Shown here one piece after another: positions 33,945-43,548 of a stretch of 64,000 bases of DNA. Numbering within the stretch: the stretch's first letter is position 1; the number at the start of each line of letters is the position of its first letter. Origin of the DNA: Candidatus Krumholzibacteriia bacterium (GTDB lineage: Bacteria > Krumholzibacteriota > Krumholzibacteriia > LZORAL124-64-63); NCBI GenBank assembly GCA_016744705.1, contig JADGDU010000007.1:62001-126000 (forward strand), in the 5' to 3' direction. The notes beneath the pieces were generated by a model that was not told where the DNA came from, made no database searches, and saw only the letters and a program-made list of their open reading frames with translations. The position numbers were made by a program, and so were the translations under genes.

Positions 33945-34535
33945 ATGGCCAAAAAACGCAAAATGATTTCCATCACAAATCGCCGAGGCATGACCCTGGT
34001 TGAGATGATGGTTTCGTTGTCAATTTTCGGAGTGATCATGGCTGTGGTGTTCGGGTTTATGACCAGTACCCGCCGTTCTTACGATGACACCCGGGAGAAA
34101 ATCCATTACCAGCAATCGGTGCGGGCTGTGGTTTCTCTCCTGACGAGGGAGATTCGATCCACCGGTTGTGATCCAGGCAGTATCGGATTTGATCCCTTCT
34201 TTCTGGCCACGAATAACGCCATTCGGTGCCGGGCAGATCTCAATGGCGACAGTGATATCACCGATGTGAATCCCGATGAAGATGTGACCTACACCTACAA
34301 TGCTGGAGCTGGTGAACTGTCCCGACTCAGTGCTTCGGGAAACTTGGTGATCCTTAGAGGTCTGACCAATTGGCAATTCACTTATCTGGATGGCAATGGC
34401 AACGTCCTGGGGGCCATCCCACTGAATGCAGCGGACCGGGATTTGGTTCGTTATGTGCAAATCACCATGGCCGGTGAAACCTCGGATGGTGCACCCATCG
34501 ACTACGAGACCAGGGTTCTGGTCCGCAATGGATAG
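33945..34535 (+). CDS. Type IV minor pilin (PilW-like)
   Basis: ATG 33945 has GGGAGAAAG upstream; 196 residues. The prepilin site is 'RRG-MTLVEMMVSLSIFGVIM' (Met at +1, Glu at +5). The body has 'SVRAVVSLLTREIRSTGCDP', a PilW/GspJ feature, and 'NPDEDVTYTYNAGAGELSR'. Third in the operon, consistent with PilW. It probably acts in the minor-pilin complex that initiates the fibre. Confidence 0.8.
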   Translation: MAKKRKMISITNRRGMTLVEMMVSLSIFGVIMAVVFGFMTSTRRSYDDTREKIHYQQSVRAVVSLLTREIRSTGCDPGSIGFDPFFLATNNAIRCRADLNGDSDITDVNPDEDVTYTYNAGAGELSRLSASGNLVILRGLTNWQFTYLDGNGNVLGAIPLNAADRDLVRYVQITMAGETSDGAPIDYETRVLVRNG

Positions 34536-34551
34536 AACAGGGAGAAGATTC

Positions 34552-35031
34552 ATGACAGTTCAAACGCCCAAGACTATGCCCAATCCCCAAGGTCCACAGG
34601 TTGACCGCGAGGGTTTTGCCATGGTCACTACTTTGTTGATGGTGCTGGTACTCTCTGTCCTGGCAGTGGGAGTGGTGTGGATGGCATCAAGTGAGAAGAA
34701 GACCACTTTTGCCGAACAGAACCATATCTCATCGCTTTTTTCAGCCGATGCCGGAGGTGAGGCGGGTATCAATTTTGTGCGACTTTCTTCGACCCCGCCA
34801 CGCATCATCAGCTTTGCCGATTCCACTGTGCGCAATCAGGGGGAAACAACATTGCATGATAGTCAAAACTACGATTTCAACTGCGCATATTCCGGAAAAA
34901 CCAGACGCATGGGCTGGGGAGTAAACTACTTGAATTATAACTATCGGATTGATTCCAACGGCGCCGCGGCCACGACAGGAAAAAGCGGTGTCGAATTGGT
35001 GGTCAATCGTCTTTATCGGGAAGGGTATTAA
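34552..35031 (+). CDS. Type IV minor pilin assembly protein (PilX-like)
   Basis: ATG 34552 follows GGGAGAAG; 159 residues. 'REG-FAMVTTLLMVLVLSVLA' is the PilX-type N-terminal segment, where Glu5 is replaced (here Thr), as is usual for PilX/GspK-like proteins. 'FSADAGGEAGINFVR' matches the 'A.sgae.gl' helix of PilX. It lies between pilW and pilY1, the standard order. Confidence 0.75.
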   Translation: MTVQTPKTMPNPQGPQVDREGFAMVTTLLMVLVLSVLAVGVVWMASSEKKTTFAEQNHISSLFSADAGGEAGINFVRLSSTPPRIISFADSTVRNQGETTLHDSQNYDFNCAYSGKTRRMGWGVNYLNYNYRIDSNGAAATTGKSGVELVVNRLYREGY

Positions 35032-35032
35032 A

Positions 35033-37798
35033 ATGTTTATGAGAACCGGAAGGGAATTCCCTATGAATATTCATGGAACGAATAAGCGGGGCCACGGGAA
35101 GGGAATGACCAAACTGCTTCTGGTGATCACCGTCATTCTAGCAACTCTCAGTATGAGCAGCCTGGCTCTGGCCCAATGCCAGACCCCCTTGTTTATCCAA
35201 GAGGGGCAGGTAGAGGCCAATGTCATGGTTCTCTTCGATAATTCCGGCTCTATGAATGAGGCCATGTATTCTGCTGCATATGACCCGGGAATTGACTACC
35301 CAGGAAACTTTACCAACAACAACATTTACAATGTGAATAACGAAACCAATTATACTTTTAACGGCAATACGGCCAGGCTGGTCAAGGGCCCTGGTGGGTA
35401 TTCCGGCCGGTACATGGGAAACTATCTGAACTGGATTTTCTGGCACGCTTCCGATGACGAACGGGCCAATATCCCTCAGGATACCCGCATGGATGTGGCC
35501 CACGAAGTCATGTATGACGTCATTGACCGCAGCAGTGGTGTGCGCTTTGGTTTGGCCAACTTCCATTCTTCCAATGGTGGTTATATCAGAAAACCTTGTG
35601 GTACTGATAAGGACGAAGTCCGGGATGCTGTGAATAGTATTTATGGGACGACCTGGACACCTTTGGCAGAAACCATGGAAGATGTGCTGGATTATTTTCA
35701 AGGCGACAATGGCAGTGATCCCATCCAGGCCAAATGCCAAAAAAACTTTATGATCGTCATGACCGATGGCTTTCCCACCCAGGATGTCAATGTCAGCTCG
35801 TACCTGCATGACGCTGATAATGATGGCAATGATCCGGGAAGCTGTACCAGCATTGGAGCCGTGGCCTATTCCAACGGTTCCGACTGCAGCGACCATATGG
35901 ATGATGTCGCGTACTATATGCGCCACAACGATCTGAGGAACGATTATGGTGATGCGGGTGAATCCTGGGAAGATGGGCAGAACGTTGTAACCTACACCAT
36001 TGGTTTTGGTATTGATGCCCACTTGTTGGAGGAAACAGCTGACAATGGTGATGGTCTTTATCTGGTGGCTGCCGATGCGGCCGAACTTTGGACCAGCCTC
36101 GAATTGGTGATGCTCGATATCATCAGTCGCATTTCAACGGGTGCGGCTGTGGCCGTGGTTTCAACTGAACGTGGCGATGAAGATTACCTTTATCGTGGCA
36201 AGTTTATGCCCGGTGATTGGACCGGATTTTTGGAAGCCTTTGAGCTGCCCTATGCCGTTGGCGACATCCCTGTATGGGAAGCAGGATATCTTCTGTCACG
36301 CCGCTCTTCTGCCAGCCGGGAAATTTTCACTGCGGTGGACGATGTGAGGCACAACTTCACTACCTCCAATACTTCTGATTTATACGACGCCATGAATGTG
36401 GATGAAGACGATGCTTCGGATCTCATCAAATGGGTGCGAGGATCCTGGGTCAATGGACTGCGTGAAAGACCGGATGATTGGAAACTGGGAGATATTATCC
36501 ACTCCACTCCAGTGGTGGTGGGTGCTCCCAACCATTTCACCCTGGATGAAAGTTACCAGACCTTTATGGATACATGGTCCAACCGGACCAGGACCATCTA
36601 TGTGGGTGGCAATGACGGGATGCTGCATTCTTTTGATTCCACCACTGGTGAAGAGAACTGGGCATTCATTCCCGAGTTTGGGCTGAAGGCCTTAAGTGAT
36701 ATTGCAGATCCCAACTACTGTCATAAATACAGCTGTGATCTGACGCCTTCTGTGAGAGATATGCTCATTGATGGCTCGTGGCGAACGATTCTGGTTTCTG
36801 GCCAGCGAGATGGTGGGGCCTCGTACTTCGCTCTTGATGTGACCGATCCATCTACGCCAAAATTCATGTGGGAAATGACCCTGGACGATGGCTATCCGGG
36901 GTCTTCTGAAGTGGAATTTGCCATCATCGATGACCAGCCCGTCATTTTGATTGGCTCGGGAATTAATGAAGACGGGTATTCTGCCCTCAATGTGCGGAAC
37001 GTAGAGACCGGCGCTGAAATGGGCATAGTCCAGTTCAGCCCCATGAGCGGTAACACCCGCAATAAAACCACCGGGGCCCGTGCAGTGGATCTGGACCTTG
37101 ATGGAAACGATGACCTTTGTTACGTGGGAGAACTCCAGGGTGTTGTCCACCGTCTGGACTTTGGTGGCTCCACCACCGTGGGAAGCTGGGATGAGAGTGA
37201 ACTCTATTCCGGAAACCAGGAAATTTCCGCCACTCCTGTTCCCGCCTTTGGTGAAGGAAACATGATCAACGTGTATTTCGGTTCCGGGGCCTACCTTGAA
37301 ACCGATGACATTTTGACCTCCAATGACAATACATTCTATTGTGTCATTGATCGTCATTCCGGCAATGAAAACCCGCACCTGGTGGATCAAACTGATTCCA
37401 TCGATGACATAGGCGAAGACGATGGTTGGTACATCGATATGCCTATATCCGGTGAACGCATTACGGAGCCTGCCGCTGTAGTGGCTGGTTCGGTCTTCTT
37501 TACCTCATACCAGCCCAGCAGTGAAGTCTGCGAAGCCGGTGGGCATTCCTGGCTATACAGGGTGGCTTATAATGATGGGTCGGTCCCTGACGATGGTGAG
37601 GAAGACGGTTTTGATGGAGATCGCCGCCTGGATATGGGGGATGGTATTGCGTCCCGTCCGGTGGTGGATATTGTCAACGAGTCGGTCATCGTCCAGTCCA
37701 GTGATGCCACCATCACCATCGAAGATATCGGTCAGGTTTTCTTCAATCTTGAAGTCCAGTCCTGGCAGGAAAAGCATAAAACCGGCACTACGTTCTAG
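35033..37798 (+). CDS. pilY1: PilY1-like pilus tip protein (vWA plus beta-propeller)
   Basis: ATG 35033 follows the pilX stop directly with GAAGGG upstream (921 residues); ATG 35063 with GGAAGGG is an alternative. A late hydrophobic signal ends SLALA-Q. The N-terminal von Willebrand A domain has the MIDAS 'LFDNSGSMNEAM' and 'IVMTDGFPTQD'. The C-terminal half is the PilY1 propeller ('TIYVGGNDGMLHSFDSTTGE', 'WAFIPEF', 'LVSGQRDGGASYFALDVTDP'), with a calcium-like loop ('DSIDDIGEDDGW'). PilY1 sits at the pilus tip, mediates adhesion and surface sensing, and balances extension and retraction. Confidence 0.88.
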   Translation: MFMRTGREFPMNIHGTNKRGHGKGMTKLLLVITVILATLSMSSLALAQCQTPLFIQEGQVEANVMVLFDNSGSMNEAMYSAAYDPGIDYPGNFTNNNIYNVNNETNYTFNGNTARLVKGPGGYSGRYMGNYLNWIFWHASDDERANIPQDTRMDVAHEVMYDVIDRSSGVRFGLANFHSSNGGYIRKPCGTDKDEVRDAVNSIYGTTWTPLAETMEDVLDYFQGDNGSDPIQAKCQKNFMIVMTDGFPTQDVNVSSYLHDADNDGNDPGSCTSIGAVAYSNGSDCSDHMDDVAYYMRHNDLRNDYGDAGESWEDGQNVVTYTIGFGIDAHLLEETADNGDGLYLVAADAAELWTSLELVMLDIISRISTGAAVAVVSTERGDEDYLYRGKFMPGDWTGFLEAFELPYAVGDIPVWEAGYLLSRRSSASREIFTAVDDVRHNFTTSNTSDLYDAMNVDEDDASDLIKWVRGSWVNGLRERPDDWKLGDIIHSTPVVVGAPNHFTLDESYQTFMDTWSNRTRTIYVGGNDGMLHSFDSTTGEENWAFIPEFGLKALSDIADPNYCHKYSCDLTPSVRDMLIDGSWRTILVSGQRDGGASYFALDVTDPSTPKFMWEMTLDDGYPGSSEVEFAIIDDQPVILIGSGINEDGYSALNVRNVETGAEMGIVQFSPMSGNTRNKTTGARAVDLDLDGNDDLCYVGELQGVVHRLDFGGSTTVGSWDESELYSGNQEISATPVPAFGEGNMINVYFGSGAYLETDDILTSNDNTFYCVIDRHSGNENPHLVDQTDSIDDIGEDDGWYIDMPISGERITEPAAVVAGSVFFTSYQPSSEVCEAGGHSWLYRVAYNDGSVPDDGEEDGFDGDRRLDMGDGIASRPVVDIVNESVIVQSSDATITIEDIGQVFFNLEVQSWQEKHKTGTTF

Positions 37799-37849
37799 GT
37801 TGGTTGGAAATTATCAGAAGCGTGAAATTGAATTAGGAAAGGCATCAAT

Positions 37850-38308
37850 ATGAGCAAGCAAATCAACAATCTCAAAGTGGCCAGGGTTTTGTTGGCTTCT
37901 GCATTGGCAATAATCCTGATGGTGGGTTCGGACCCGGCTTTGGCTTGGGGAAAGAAAAAGAAAGAATCCAAAAATGAGCCAGTAAAGGCCGTGAATTTGG
38001 ACAAACATCCTACCATGAGTTTTTTCCGGGGAGTCTTGCATCAGGACATTCACGGTGAATGGCGTTTGGGTGACAAGCCTTTGTCCTTTAACACTTACAG
38101 CCGCATCTCGGACACTCCTGGTTCCGAGGGCGGAACGGCGTTGATAGACGGGAGCACGGCCCGGGTGACCGCCGCAAATATCGGTGGTACACTGCTGGTT
38201 CACCGAGTGACTATGATGAGCCAGAAAGAAATGATGGAAAGAGGAGGCTACAGTGTGGGAGGCTCTACGGAGGAGCCCAAGCCAATGAGCTCGTCTGAGC
38301 CCCGCTAG
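37850..38308 (+). CDS. Small exported protein of unknown function at the end of the pilus operon
   Basis: The 152-residue protein starts at ATG 37850, 51 bp past pilY1, behind TTAGGAAAGG. A signal peptide (DPALA-W) is followed by a Lys-rich stretch ('GKKKKESKNEP') and a central 'FRGVLHQDIHGEWRLGDKPL' segment. The C-terminus is Ser/Pro-rich and disordered. I do not recognise it. Position before the shared terminator suggests an accessory pilus function, such as a periplasmic or outer-membrane stabiliser. Confidence 0.6.
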   Translation: MSKQINNLKVARVLLASALAIILMVGSDPALAWGKKKKESKNEPVKAVNLDKHPTMSFFRGVLHQDIHGEWRLGDKPLSFNTYSRISDTPGSEGGTALIDGSTARVTAANIGGTLLVHRVTMMSQKEMMERGGYSVGGSTEEPKPMSSSEPR

Positions 38309-38328
38309 TTATTTCAACCATTGAGAAT

Positions 38329-38361
38329 AAAAACCCGAGCGCTTCGGCGGTCGGGTTTTTT
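38329..38361. terminator. Bidirectional rho-independent terminator
   Basis: AAACCCGA-(...CGCTTCGGCG...)-TCGGGTTT with an A-run on the left and TTTTTT on the right. It serves both the pilus operon and the convergent glycosyltransferase gene. Confidence 0.85.
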
Positions 38362-40360
38362 ATGGGTTCTGGATGCGGCTTTGCAGCTCTTTGATTTGAA
38401 TGATTTGGTCCTGAGTGAGACCCCGAATGTGGTTCGTTTTTTCCAGAGATTCCTGTGCTTCGGCAGACTGTCCACACTGCCACTGGACCATGGCCAGATT
38501 GTACCATGCATTGACATAAAGGGGAAAGTCGATCACCAGTTTCTCCAGTAGAATTCGGGCCTCATCGAACTGCCCCATGACGGCATAAGCCGAGGCGAGG
38601 TTGGAACGAATCTGGTGATTGCCCGGGCTCAGGGCATAAGCTTTTTCCAAAGCATCGATGGCATCATCCATTTGTCCGGCAGTGCGCAGATTCAAACCGG
38701 CTTTCAGCCAGGGCAAGGGCCATTGGGGGTCAAGGTTGGCCGCGTGGCCGTAGGAGTCGAGTGCTTCGGCAAGCTGGCCCTGCTGGGATTGATAATCTCC
38801 CACCCGGTAGGGAATCAGAGGATCCAGGGGCGACCGGCCAGCGGCCAATTGCAGAGCTGCCATCGCCTGGGGCCAGGCTTCCATTTCTTCCAGATAAAGA
38901 GCCAGGTGGTAGGGCGTATCGGCCAAACCGGGCCGCACTTCTTCAGCCTGGCGGCCTTTGGCCAGGGTGGTTTTCAGATCATGCCTTCGGCTGGCCCTGG
39001 ATGCTTCATGCAGGTGCACTTGCCAATGCACTTCGGCTCGGCTGAGATTGGCCCAACGCGGCAGCAAGGCCACCACGGTGAAAACAGCAACCAACAGCCA
39101 TCGTCGCTGCATGGGCCCTTTCATTTGCCACACTCTGATGATAAAAACGGCGGTGCTTATGGCTAACAGGGGGGCCAGGGGAATGCGGTACCGTGAGGTG
39201 GGAAAGAATGGCAGCAAACTCAGAAAGTAGGTGCCCAAGAGCAGAAACATGACCAACCGGCCGCCACGGGGGATCAAGCCGGTTCCCCACAAACCCAGAG
39301 CAGCCAGCAGGGTAAAAGGAAAAACCAGGATTTTCAGGGCCGGCATCTGTTCATGCCAGTAGTCATAACTGAAAATTTGGGGTAGCTCGTATCCATTCCA
39401 AAAACGATAACCCTTGCGCAGATAGTGCATGGGCATGGCGCCCAGATTGTCCTTAAATTCTGCCACGGCCTGCCGGGTCAAAATGCGGGAAATTTCCGAT
39501 CCCTTGAGGCTGCGCCCTCTTTCCCTTTCCAGGGGGATTTTCATGGAAGCATCGTATTGGGCCTGGCTCTTTTCCATAATGGGGCCAAACATGCCGTGGT
39601 GAGCAATTTGCTGGCCGATCAAAAGGTTGATGCCGCCATTGCTGGTCAGGATGACAAAATCATCAGCCACCACATAGTTGCGCACTGTAACAGGAACCAG
39701 CACCACCAATCCGGCCAGAATGAAGGCCATGGTCTTCTTCAGCCGTGTGCCGGCACTTTTGTTTCTTTTGAATACCAATAGGGGAAGTGTGGCCAGCAGA
39801 AGCAATATGTTACCTCGGGCCAAACCGGTGAACCCGATCAGAAGGCCCAGAACCAACCAGGAAGACAGAGTGTTTGTGCGCCAGGCCCGAAGAGTTTGGC
39901 GAGCCACCAGCAGGTACAGGGTTGTCACCAGGGTGGCCATGAGGATGAGTCCTGCGTAGAAAACCGGAGCCCCGTAAAGAGCAAAAATCCCAGCGGCCAG
40001 GGGGGGCGTCCAATGGGCTTTGGGGTCATCCAGGAACTCTTGTGCCAGCACATAAACCAACCAGATATTCAGCACTGAAAGCATGAGCTGCAAAATGCTG
40101 ATGGCCATATTGCCAATGCCAAAAACCCAATACACCAGGGCCAGCAGATGGGGGTACAGAGGGCCCATCCAGTAGGTCTCTCCCCAGCCGGGGTTTCCTG
40201 AAACGAGCTTGACGGCCCAGTCATGATAGTCGCGGCTGTCCAGCATGGGCACGGTCACTAAATCAGTGGCTGCCAGTTGCTGGTAAAAGAAGATCCGCAC
40301 CACAGCAGAAAAAAGAAGGATCAGGGCCAGGAGAGCCTCGGGTGTGCGCAGCTTGATCAC
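38360..40360 (-). CDS. GT-C membrane glycosyltransferase (family 39-like) with C-terminal TPR
   Basis: The 666-residue protein has 10 or more membrane helices in residues 1-430. The first periplasmic loop carries 'DSRDYHDWA', the acidic motif of lipid-phosphate-sugar-dependent GT39/ArnT-like enzymes. 'TSRYRIPLAPLLAI' near the last helices is the usual conserved loop. From about 470 to 655 there are TPR units ('LADTPYHLALYLEEMEAWPQ', 'AEALDSYGHAANLDPQWPLP', 'ALEKAYALSPGNHQIRSNLA'). Such enzymes glycosylate envelope proteins or glycans; the TPR tail could recruit a partner. The start overlaps the upstream phytase-like gene by 4 bp. Confidence 0.75.
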   Translation of the reverse strand: MIKLRTPEALLALILLFSAVVRIFFYQQLAATDLVTVPMLDSRDYHDWAVKLVSGNPGWGETYWMGPLYPHLLALVYWVFGIGNMAISILQLMLSVLNIWLVYVLAQEFLDDPKAHWTPPLAAGIFALYGAPVFYAGLILMATLVTTLYLLVARQTLRAWRTNTLSSWLVLGLLIGFTGLARGNILLLLATLPLLVFKRNKSAGTRLKKTMAFILAGLVVLVPVTVRNYVVADDFVILTSNGGINLLIGQQIAHHGMFGPIMEKSQAQYDASMKIPLERERGRSLKGSEISRILTRQAVAEFKDNLGAMPMHYLRKGYRFWNGYELPQIFSYDYWHEQMPALKILVFPFTLLAALGLWGTGLIPRGGRLVMFLLLGTYFLSLLPFFPTSRYRIPLAPLLAISTAVFIIRVWQMKGPMQRRWLLVAVFTVVALLPRWANLSRAEVHWQVHLHEASRASRRHDLKTTLAKGRQAEEVRPGLADTPYHLALYLEEMEAWPQAMAALQLAAGRSPLDPLIPYRVGDYQSQQGQLAEALDSYGHAANLDPQWPLPWLKAGLNLRTAGQMDDAIDALEKAYALSPGNHQIRSNLASAYAVMGQFDEARILLEKLVIDFPLYVNAWYNLAMVQWQCGQSAEAQESLEKTNHIRGLTQDQIIQIKELQSRIQNP

Positions 40361-41595
40361 GGCTGGAGGGGGTGATCCAGGTGGAGGCGAATGAATTCAT
40401 TGTCGTCGGGCGTGTGGGGTGGGCGGCGGCCAGAGCTCATGGGGTAGTTGTTATCGTTAATCACCAGCAAGGTTTGTCTGTCCAGCACCAGGAGGCATTC
40501 AGGAGTGACATAGGGGAAGGAGTAGTGAGGGCCAAGACCAATGGCGCCGCCTTCCGGGCTGGTGAAACCGGCATCGTCGCGAATATCCATGAGATCGCAA
40601 ACCAGGGTCTTGGTCAAAACTTCGTCGTCCAGGTCCACTTGATAGATTCGTTTGATGAGAGCATTTTCACCTTCTCCGGAATCGCGTTCCAGCACCAGCA
40701 GCACTGAGTTGCTCACGGCTTCGAGGGAGGCGATGGAGACATCAGGGGCGTCCACTTGGTAGAGCTTGTGTTGGCCGGTGAAGGCGCCGGTAGCGGGATC
40801 AAACTGTAGGATGACCCGCCGAGTCCGGGAGGGGTCTTCCACCATGGCTTTTTCCACCGATGCGTAAATGAATTGCCCATCCGGGGTCAGGGCCAGGCCC
40901 TCGATGCCACCACTGCGGGGCAGATTGGCCATGTGGTCGGCTTCCGCTTTGTGGCGCAGAGAAGGGTGGTCTGGTGTCATGAGAATGTGAGAGTCGCGTG
41001 CGAAGGATTGCAACTCCGGAACCACGGGAATATCCACGGCGGGTTCCACCACATGGCCCTCGTCATTGACGTGAATGAGGGCTGGTCCAAATTCATCGCC
41101 AATCCAGAATGTGCCGTCGGCCAGCCGCACAAAAGATTCTGGATCCAGGTGGGCACCAGTCAGGCGTCCGCCCGGGGGTGTTTCACGCAGGTAGAGTTTG
41201 GGGTCGGTGATGTAGGTGACATTTTCCAAGGCCACCATGCCGGGTGTTTCAGGGCTGTCGGGCATGTTGAGCCGAAAGTGGAACCACTGCAGAGGCACAT
41301 CGGGGCTGTTGGCCAGGGTGCCAAATCCGTTATCCTGCAGCAGGAGGTGCATGCTGTCGTTGAGGGCAATGATGGAGCTGAAGCCCTGAACAGGCACCCC
41401 ATGGAAGGGCAATGTGCGACCGTTGATTTTGGGGCCCAGAACTCTTCCCACCATTGGCCCGGGAATGATGGTATCGGCAGGCAGGATGGCCCGGCCTGTC
41501 AGATTTGTCGTGAGAGTCTTGTCTTCATTTTGACCGCATCCACTCCATAGAACCATAAGGATTGTCAAAAGCAGAAAATGACGCCGGCTGAGCAT
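40357..41595 (-). CDS. Phytase-like esterase family lipoprotein
   Basis: The 412-residue product begins 'MLSRRHFLLLTILMVLWSGC', a lipobox signal with twin Arg. The mature chain matches the 'esterase-like activity of phytase' family: 'VQGFSSIIALNDSMHLLLQD', 'LDPESFVRLADGTFWIGDE', 'GPALIHVNDEGHVV', 'GIEGLALTPDGQFIYAS'. It has a beta-propeller-like spacing of blades. Members hydrolyse phosphate or other esters, mostly uncharacterised. It is coupled to the glycosyltransferase gene (ATGA overlap), which may indicate an envelope-modification pair. Confidence 0.75.
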   Translation of the reverse strand: MLSRRHFLLLTILMVLWSGCGQNEDKTLTTNLTGRAILPADTIIPGPMVGRVLGPKINGRTLPFHGVPVQGFSSIIALNDSMHLLLQDNGFGTLANSPDVPLQWFHFRLNMPDSPETPGMVALENVTYITDPKLYLRETPPGGRLTGAHLDPESFVRLADGTFWIGDEFGPALIHVNDEGHVVEPAVDIPVVPELQSFARDSHILMTPDHPSLRHKAEADHMANLPRSGGIEGLALTPDGQFIYASVEKAMVEDPSRTRRVILQFDPATGAFTGQHKLYQVDAPDVSIASLEAVSNSVLLVLERDSGEGENALIKRIYQVDLDDEVLTKTLVCDLMDIRDDAGFTSPEGGAIGLGPHYSFPYVTPECLLVLDRQTLLVINDNNYPMSSGRRPPHTPDDNEFIRLHLDHPLQP

Positions 41596-41775
41596 GCAAA
41601 ACCTCAGGGGATTGGGCTGAATGTGAATGGATCATTAATGATTAGTATCATACACCCAAACCCATAGGGCACGCAAGATGATCCTCTTGTTTTCGGTTCC
41701 GCACAAAACCCTTTTCAAGGGGCTCATTCGGAAGTATATGAAGAGGTGTAGAAGTTGCCAAAGTCAGGAGGACTC

Positions 41776-42513
41776 ATGGACAGAATCATCAATTGTGCGC
41801 ACCGGGGAGCATCGGGTCGGGCACCGGAAAATACTATCGCCGCCCTGGACATGGCCGTGCGTTTGGGCGCCACCATGGCGGAAATCGACATCCAGCAAAC
41901 CGCCGACAATGAGTTGGCTGTGTTTCATGATGATGAATTGCAAAGGACCAGCAACGGTGTGGGCCCGCTTTGGAAACAAACTTTGCCACAGCTTAAGCTG
42001 TTGGACGCAGGGTCATGGTTTGCCGAAGAATTTGCGGGTGAAAAAATTCCTATTTTGGCCGAGGTTGTGGCCACCGCCCGTGGCCGATTGAAGCTGAACA
42101 TCGAACTGAAACTGCATGGCCATGAAAGAGACTTGGCTCCGCTGGTGGCCAGGCATTTGCAAAAATTGGATTGCCTGGATTTTTGTGTTGTCACTTCCTT
42201 TGATCATGCCTTAATCAATGAAGTGGCCGCTATTCTTCCTCAGCTGAAAACGGGATATATCATTGACCGGATGGGATGGCATGATTCCCTGTTGGAAAGC
42301 CTGGTTTCGGTGCTCAGTATGGACAAAACGCTGGTCACTCCTGAGAGAATACGGCGCATCCAGGCAGCCGGAAAAGAGGTCCATATCTGGACCGTGAATG
42401 AAGTGGCAGAGATGAAAAATCTGCAGCAGTTGGGGGTGGATGCTTTGATCAGTAACTTCCCCGATCGTGTGGCTGGGGTTTTTTTAACTGACGATCCCAC
42501 CAAGACCCGTTAG
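41776..42513 (+). CDS. Glycerophosphodiester phosphodiesterase
   Basis: ATG 41776 is fixed by AGGAGG 7 nt upstream; 245 residues. The GDPD signature is complete: 'AHRGASGRAPENTIAAL' (catalytic His), 'MAEIDIQQTADNELAVFHDD' (metal Glu/Asp and second His), 'LNIELKL'. The C-terminus 'HIWTVNE...LGVDALISNFPD' closes the TIM barrel. It has no signal peptide, so it acts in the cytoplasm on glycerophosphodiesters from phospholipid turnover, giving glycerol-3-phosphate. glpX follows 39 bp downstream in the same direction. Confidence 0.92.
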   Translation: MDRIINCAHRGASGRAPENTIAALDMAVRLGATMAEIDIQQTADNELAVFHDDELQRTSNGVGPLWKQTLPQLKLLDAGSWFAEEFAGEKIPILAEVVATARGRLKLNIELKLHGHERDLAPLVARHLQKLDCLDFCVVTSFDHALINEVAAILPQLKTGYIIDRMGWHDSLLESLVSVLSMDKTLVTPERIRRIQAAGKEVHIWTVNEVAEMKNLQQLGVDALISNFPDRVAGVFLTDDPTKTR

Positions 42514-42552
42514 GATGGTCTCAAAGACGAACCCTTAACGGAAGAATCTGCT

Positions 42553-43548
42553 ATGAGTCACTTCCCGCCAGAAATGCAGGGTGAAAAACTTACCCCTCCC
42601 CATCATCCGGGCCTGGGCCTGGTGCGTGTCACAGAAGCGGCCGCTTTGGCCGCCGGCCGCTGGATGGGGCTGGATGCGGCTGCCGCTGCCGATCACGCCG
42701 CCCAGGACGCTATGGCATCGGCTATGAATCTGTTGCCTTTAAAAGGATGCGTCATCAGTGGAGAAGAGGGCCGGTTGCACGAACATTCCCCTCTGGACAG
42801 CGGTTGCATCGTGGGCACCGGTGAAGGCCCCGTTCTGGATGTTGAGTTGAACGCCATCGACGGCGCAAACATGGTCAGCGAAGGCATGCCTGGTGCCATC
42901 AGTGTGGCGGCTTTGTCTGCCGAAGGGTCCATGTGGCAACCAGGCCCTGCCGTCTATTTGCAAAAGCTGGTGGTGGACAGAGATGTGGCCCGGGAGTTGG
43001 GCCCCGAAGCCCTGGACGCTCCACCGGCCTGGACCCTGGCTCTGATTGCCCGGCAAAAAGGAAAAGACATCGGCGACCTGGTGGTCTTTGTCCTGAAACG
43101 CGAGCGCCACCAAAAGCTGGTGGAAGCCATCAGGCATGCGGGAGCCAGAGTTTTCCTGCGTGAAGGTGGCGATGTGGCGGGCTCATTGATGGCCGGTTAT
43201 GAAGGGGGCGAGGTGGATGTCCTGATGGGCACCGGGGGAGCTGCCGAGGGTTTGGCTTCGGCTTGCGCTCTTAAGGTTATGGGGGGCGAAATTTTGGCTC
43301 GCATCGATCCCCAAAGTGAAGAAGAGAAGCAGTCCTGCCTGGATGCTGGCCTGGATATGAGACGCATCCTCACTGCTGAAGATATGGTCCAAGGCGACTC
43401 TGTCTATTTTTCGGCCACCGGCATCACCGACAGCGTGATACTCGAAGGTGTTCATTATCGCGGCGATGTGGTGGAAACCCACACCCTGGCTCTGCGATCT
43501 GAAACGGGGACCAGGCGCATCATCAAAACGGAACATAGGTTGAAGTGA
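42553..43548 (+). CDS. glpX: Class II fructose-1,6-bisphosphatase
   Basis: The 331-residue protein has the GlpX features: 'RVTEAAALAAGRWMGL', 'AQDAMASAMNLL..KG.VISGEE', then 'LDVELNAIDGANMVSEGMPG' in place of the usual 'DP.EGT', and 'GTGGAAEGLASACALKVMGG'. It dephosphorylates fructose-1,6-bisphosphate in gluconeogenesis using Mn/Li-sensitive chemistry. With pckG and pgi in this window, it supports growth on non-sugar carbon. The SulP gene starts inside its stop (GTGA). Confidence 0.93.
   Translation: MSHFPPEMQGEKLTPPHHPGLGLVRVTEAAALAAGRWMGLDAAAAADHAAQDAMASAMNLLPLKGCVISGEEGRLHEHSPLDSGCIVGTGEGPVLDVELNAIDGANMVSEGMPGAISVAALSAEGSMWQPGPAVYLQKLVVDRDVARELGPEALDAPPAWTLALIARQKGKDIGDLVVFVLKRERHQKLVEAIRHAGARVFLREGGDVAGSLMAGYEGGEVDVLMGTGGAAEGLASACALKVMGGEILARIDPQSEEEKQSCLDAGLDMRRILTAEDMVQGDSVYFSATGITDSVILEGVHYRGDVVETHTLALRSETGTRRIIKTEHRLK

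Noticed and set aside
35138..37390. Minus-strand frames within pilY1
   Set aside because: High Ile/His/Gly content caused by the codon pattern of an Asp-rich gene on the other strand; no start sites.
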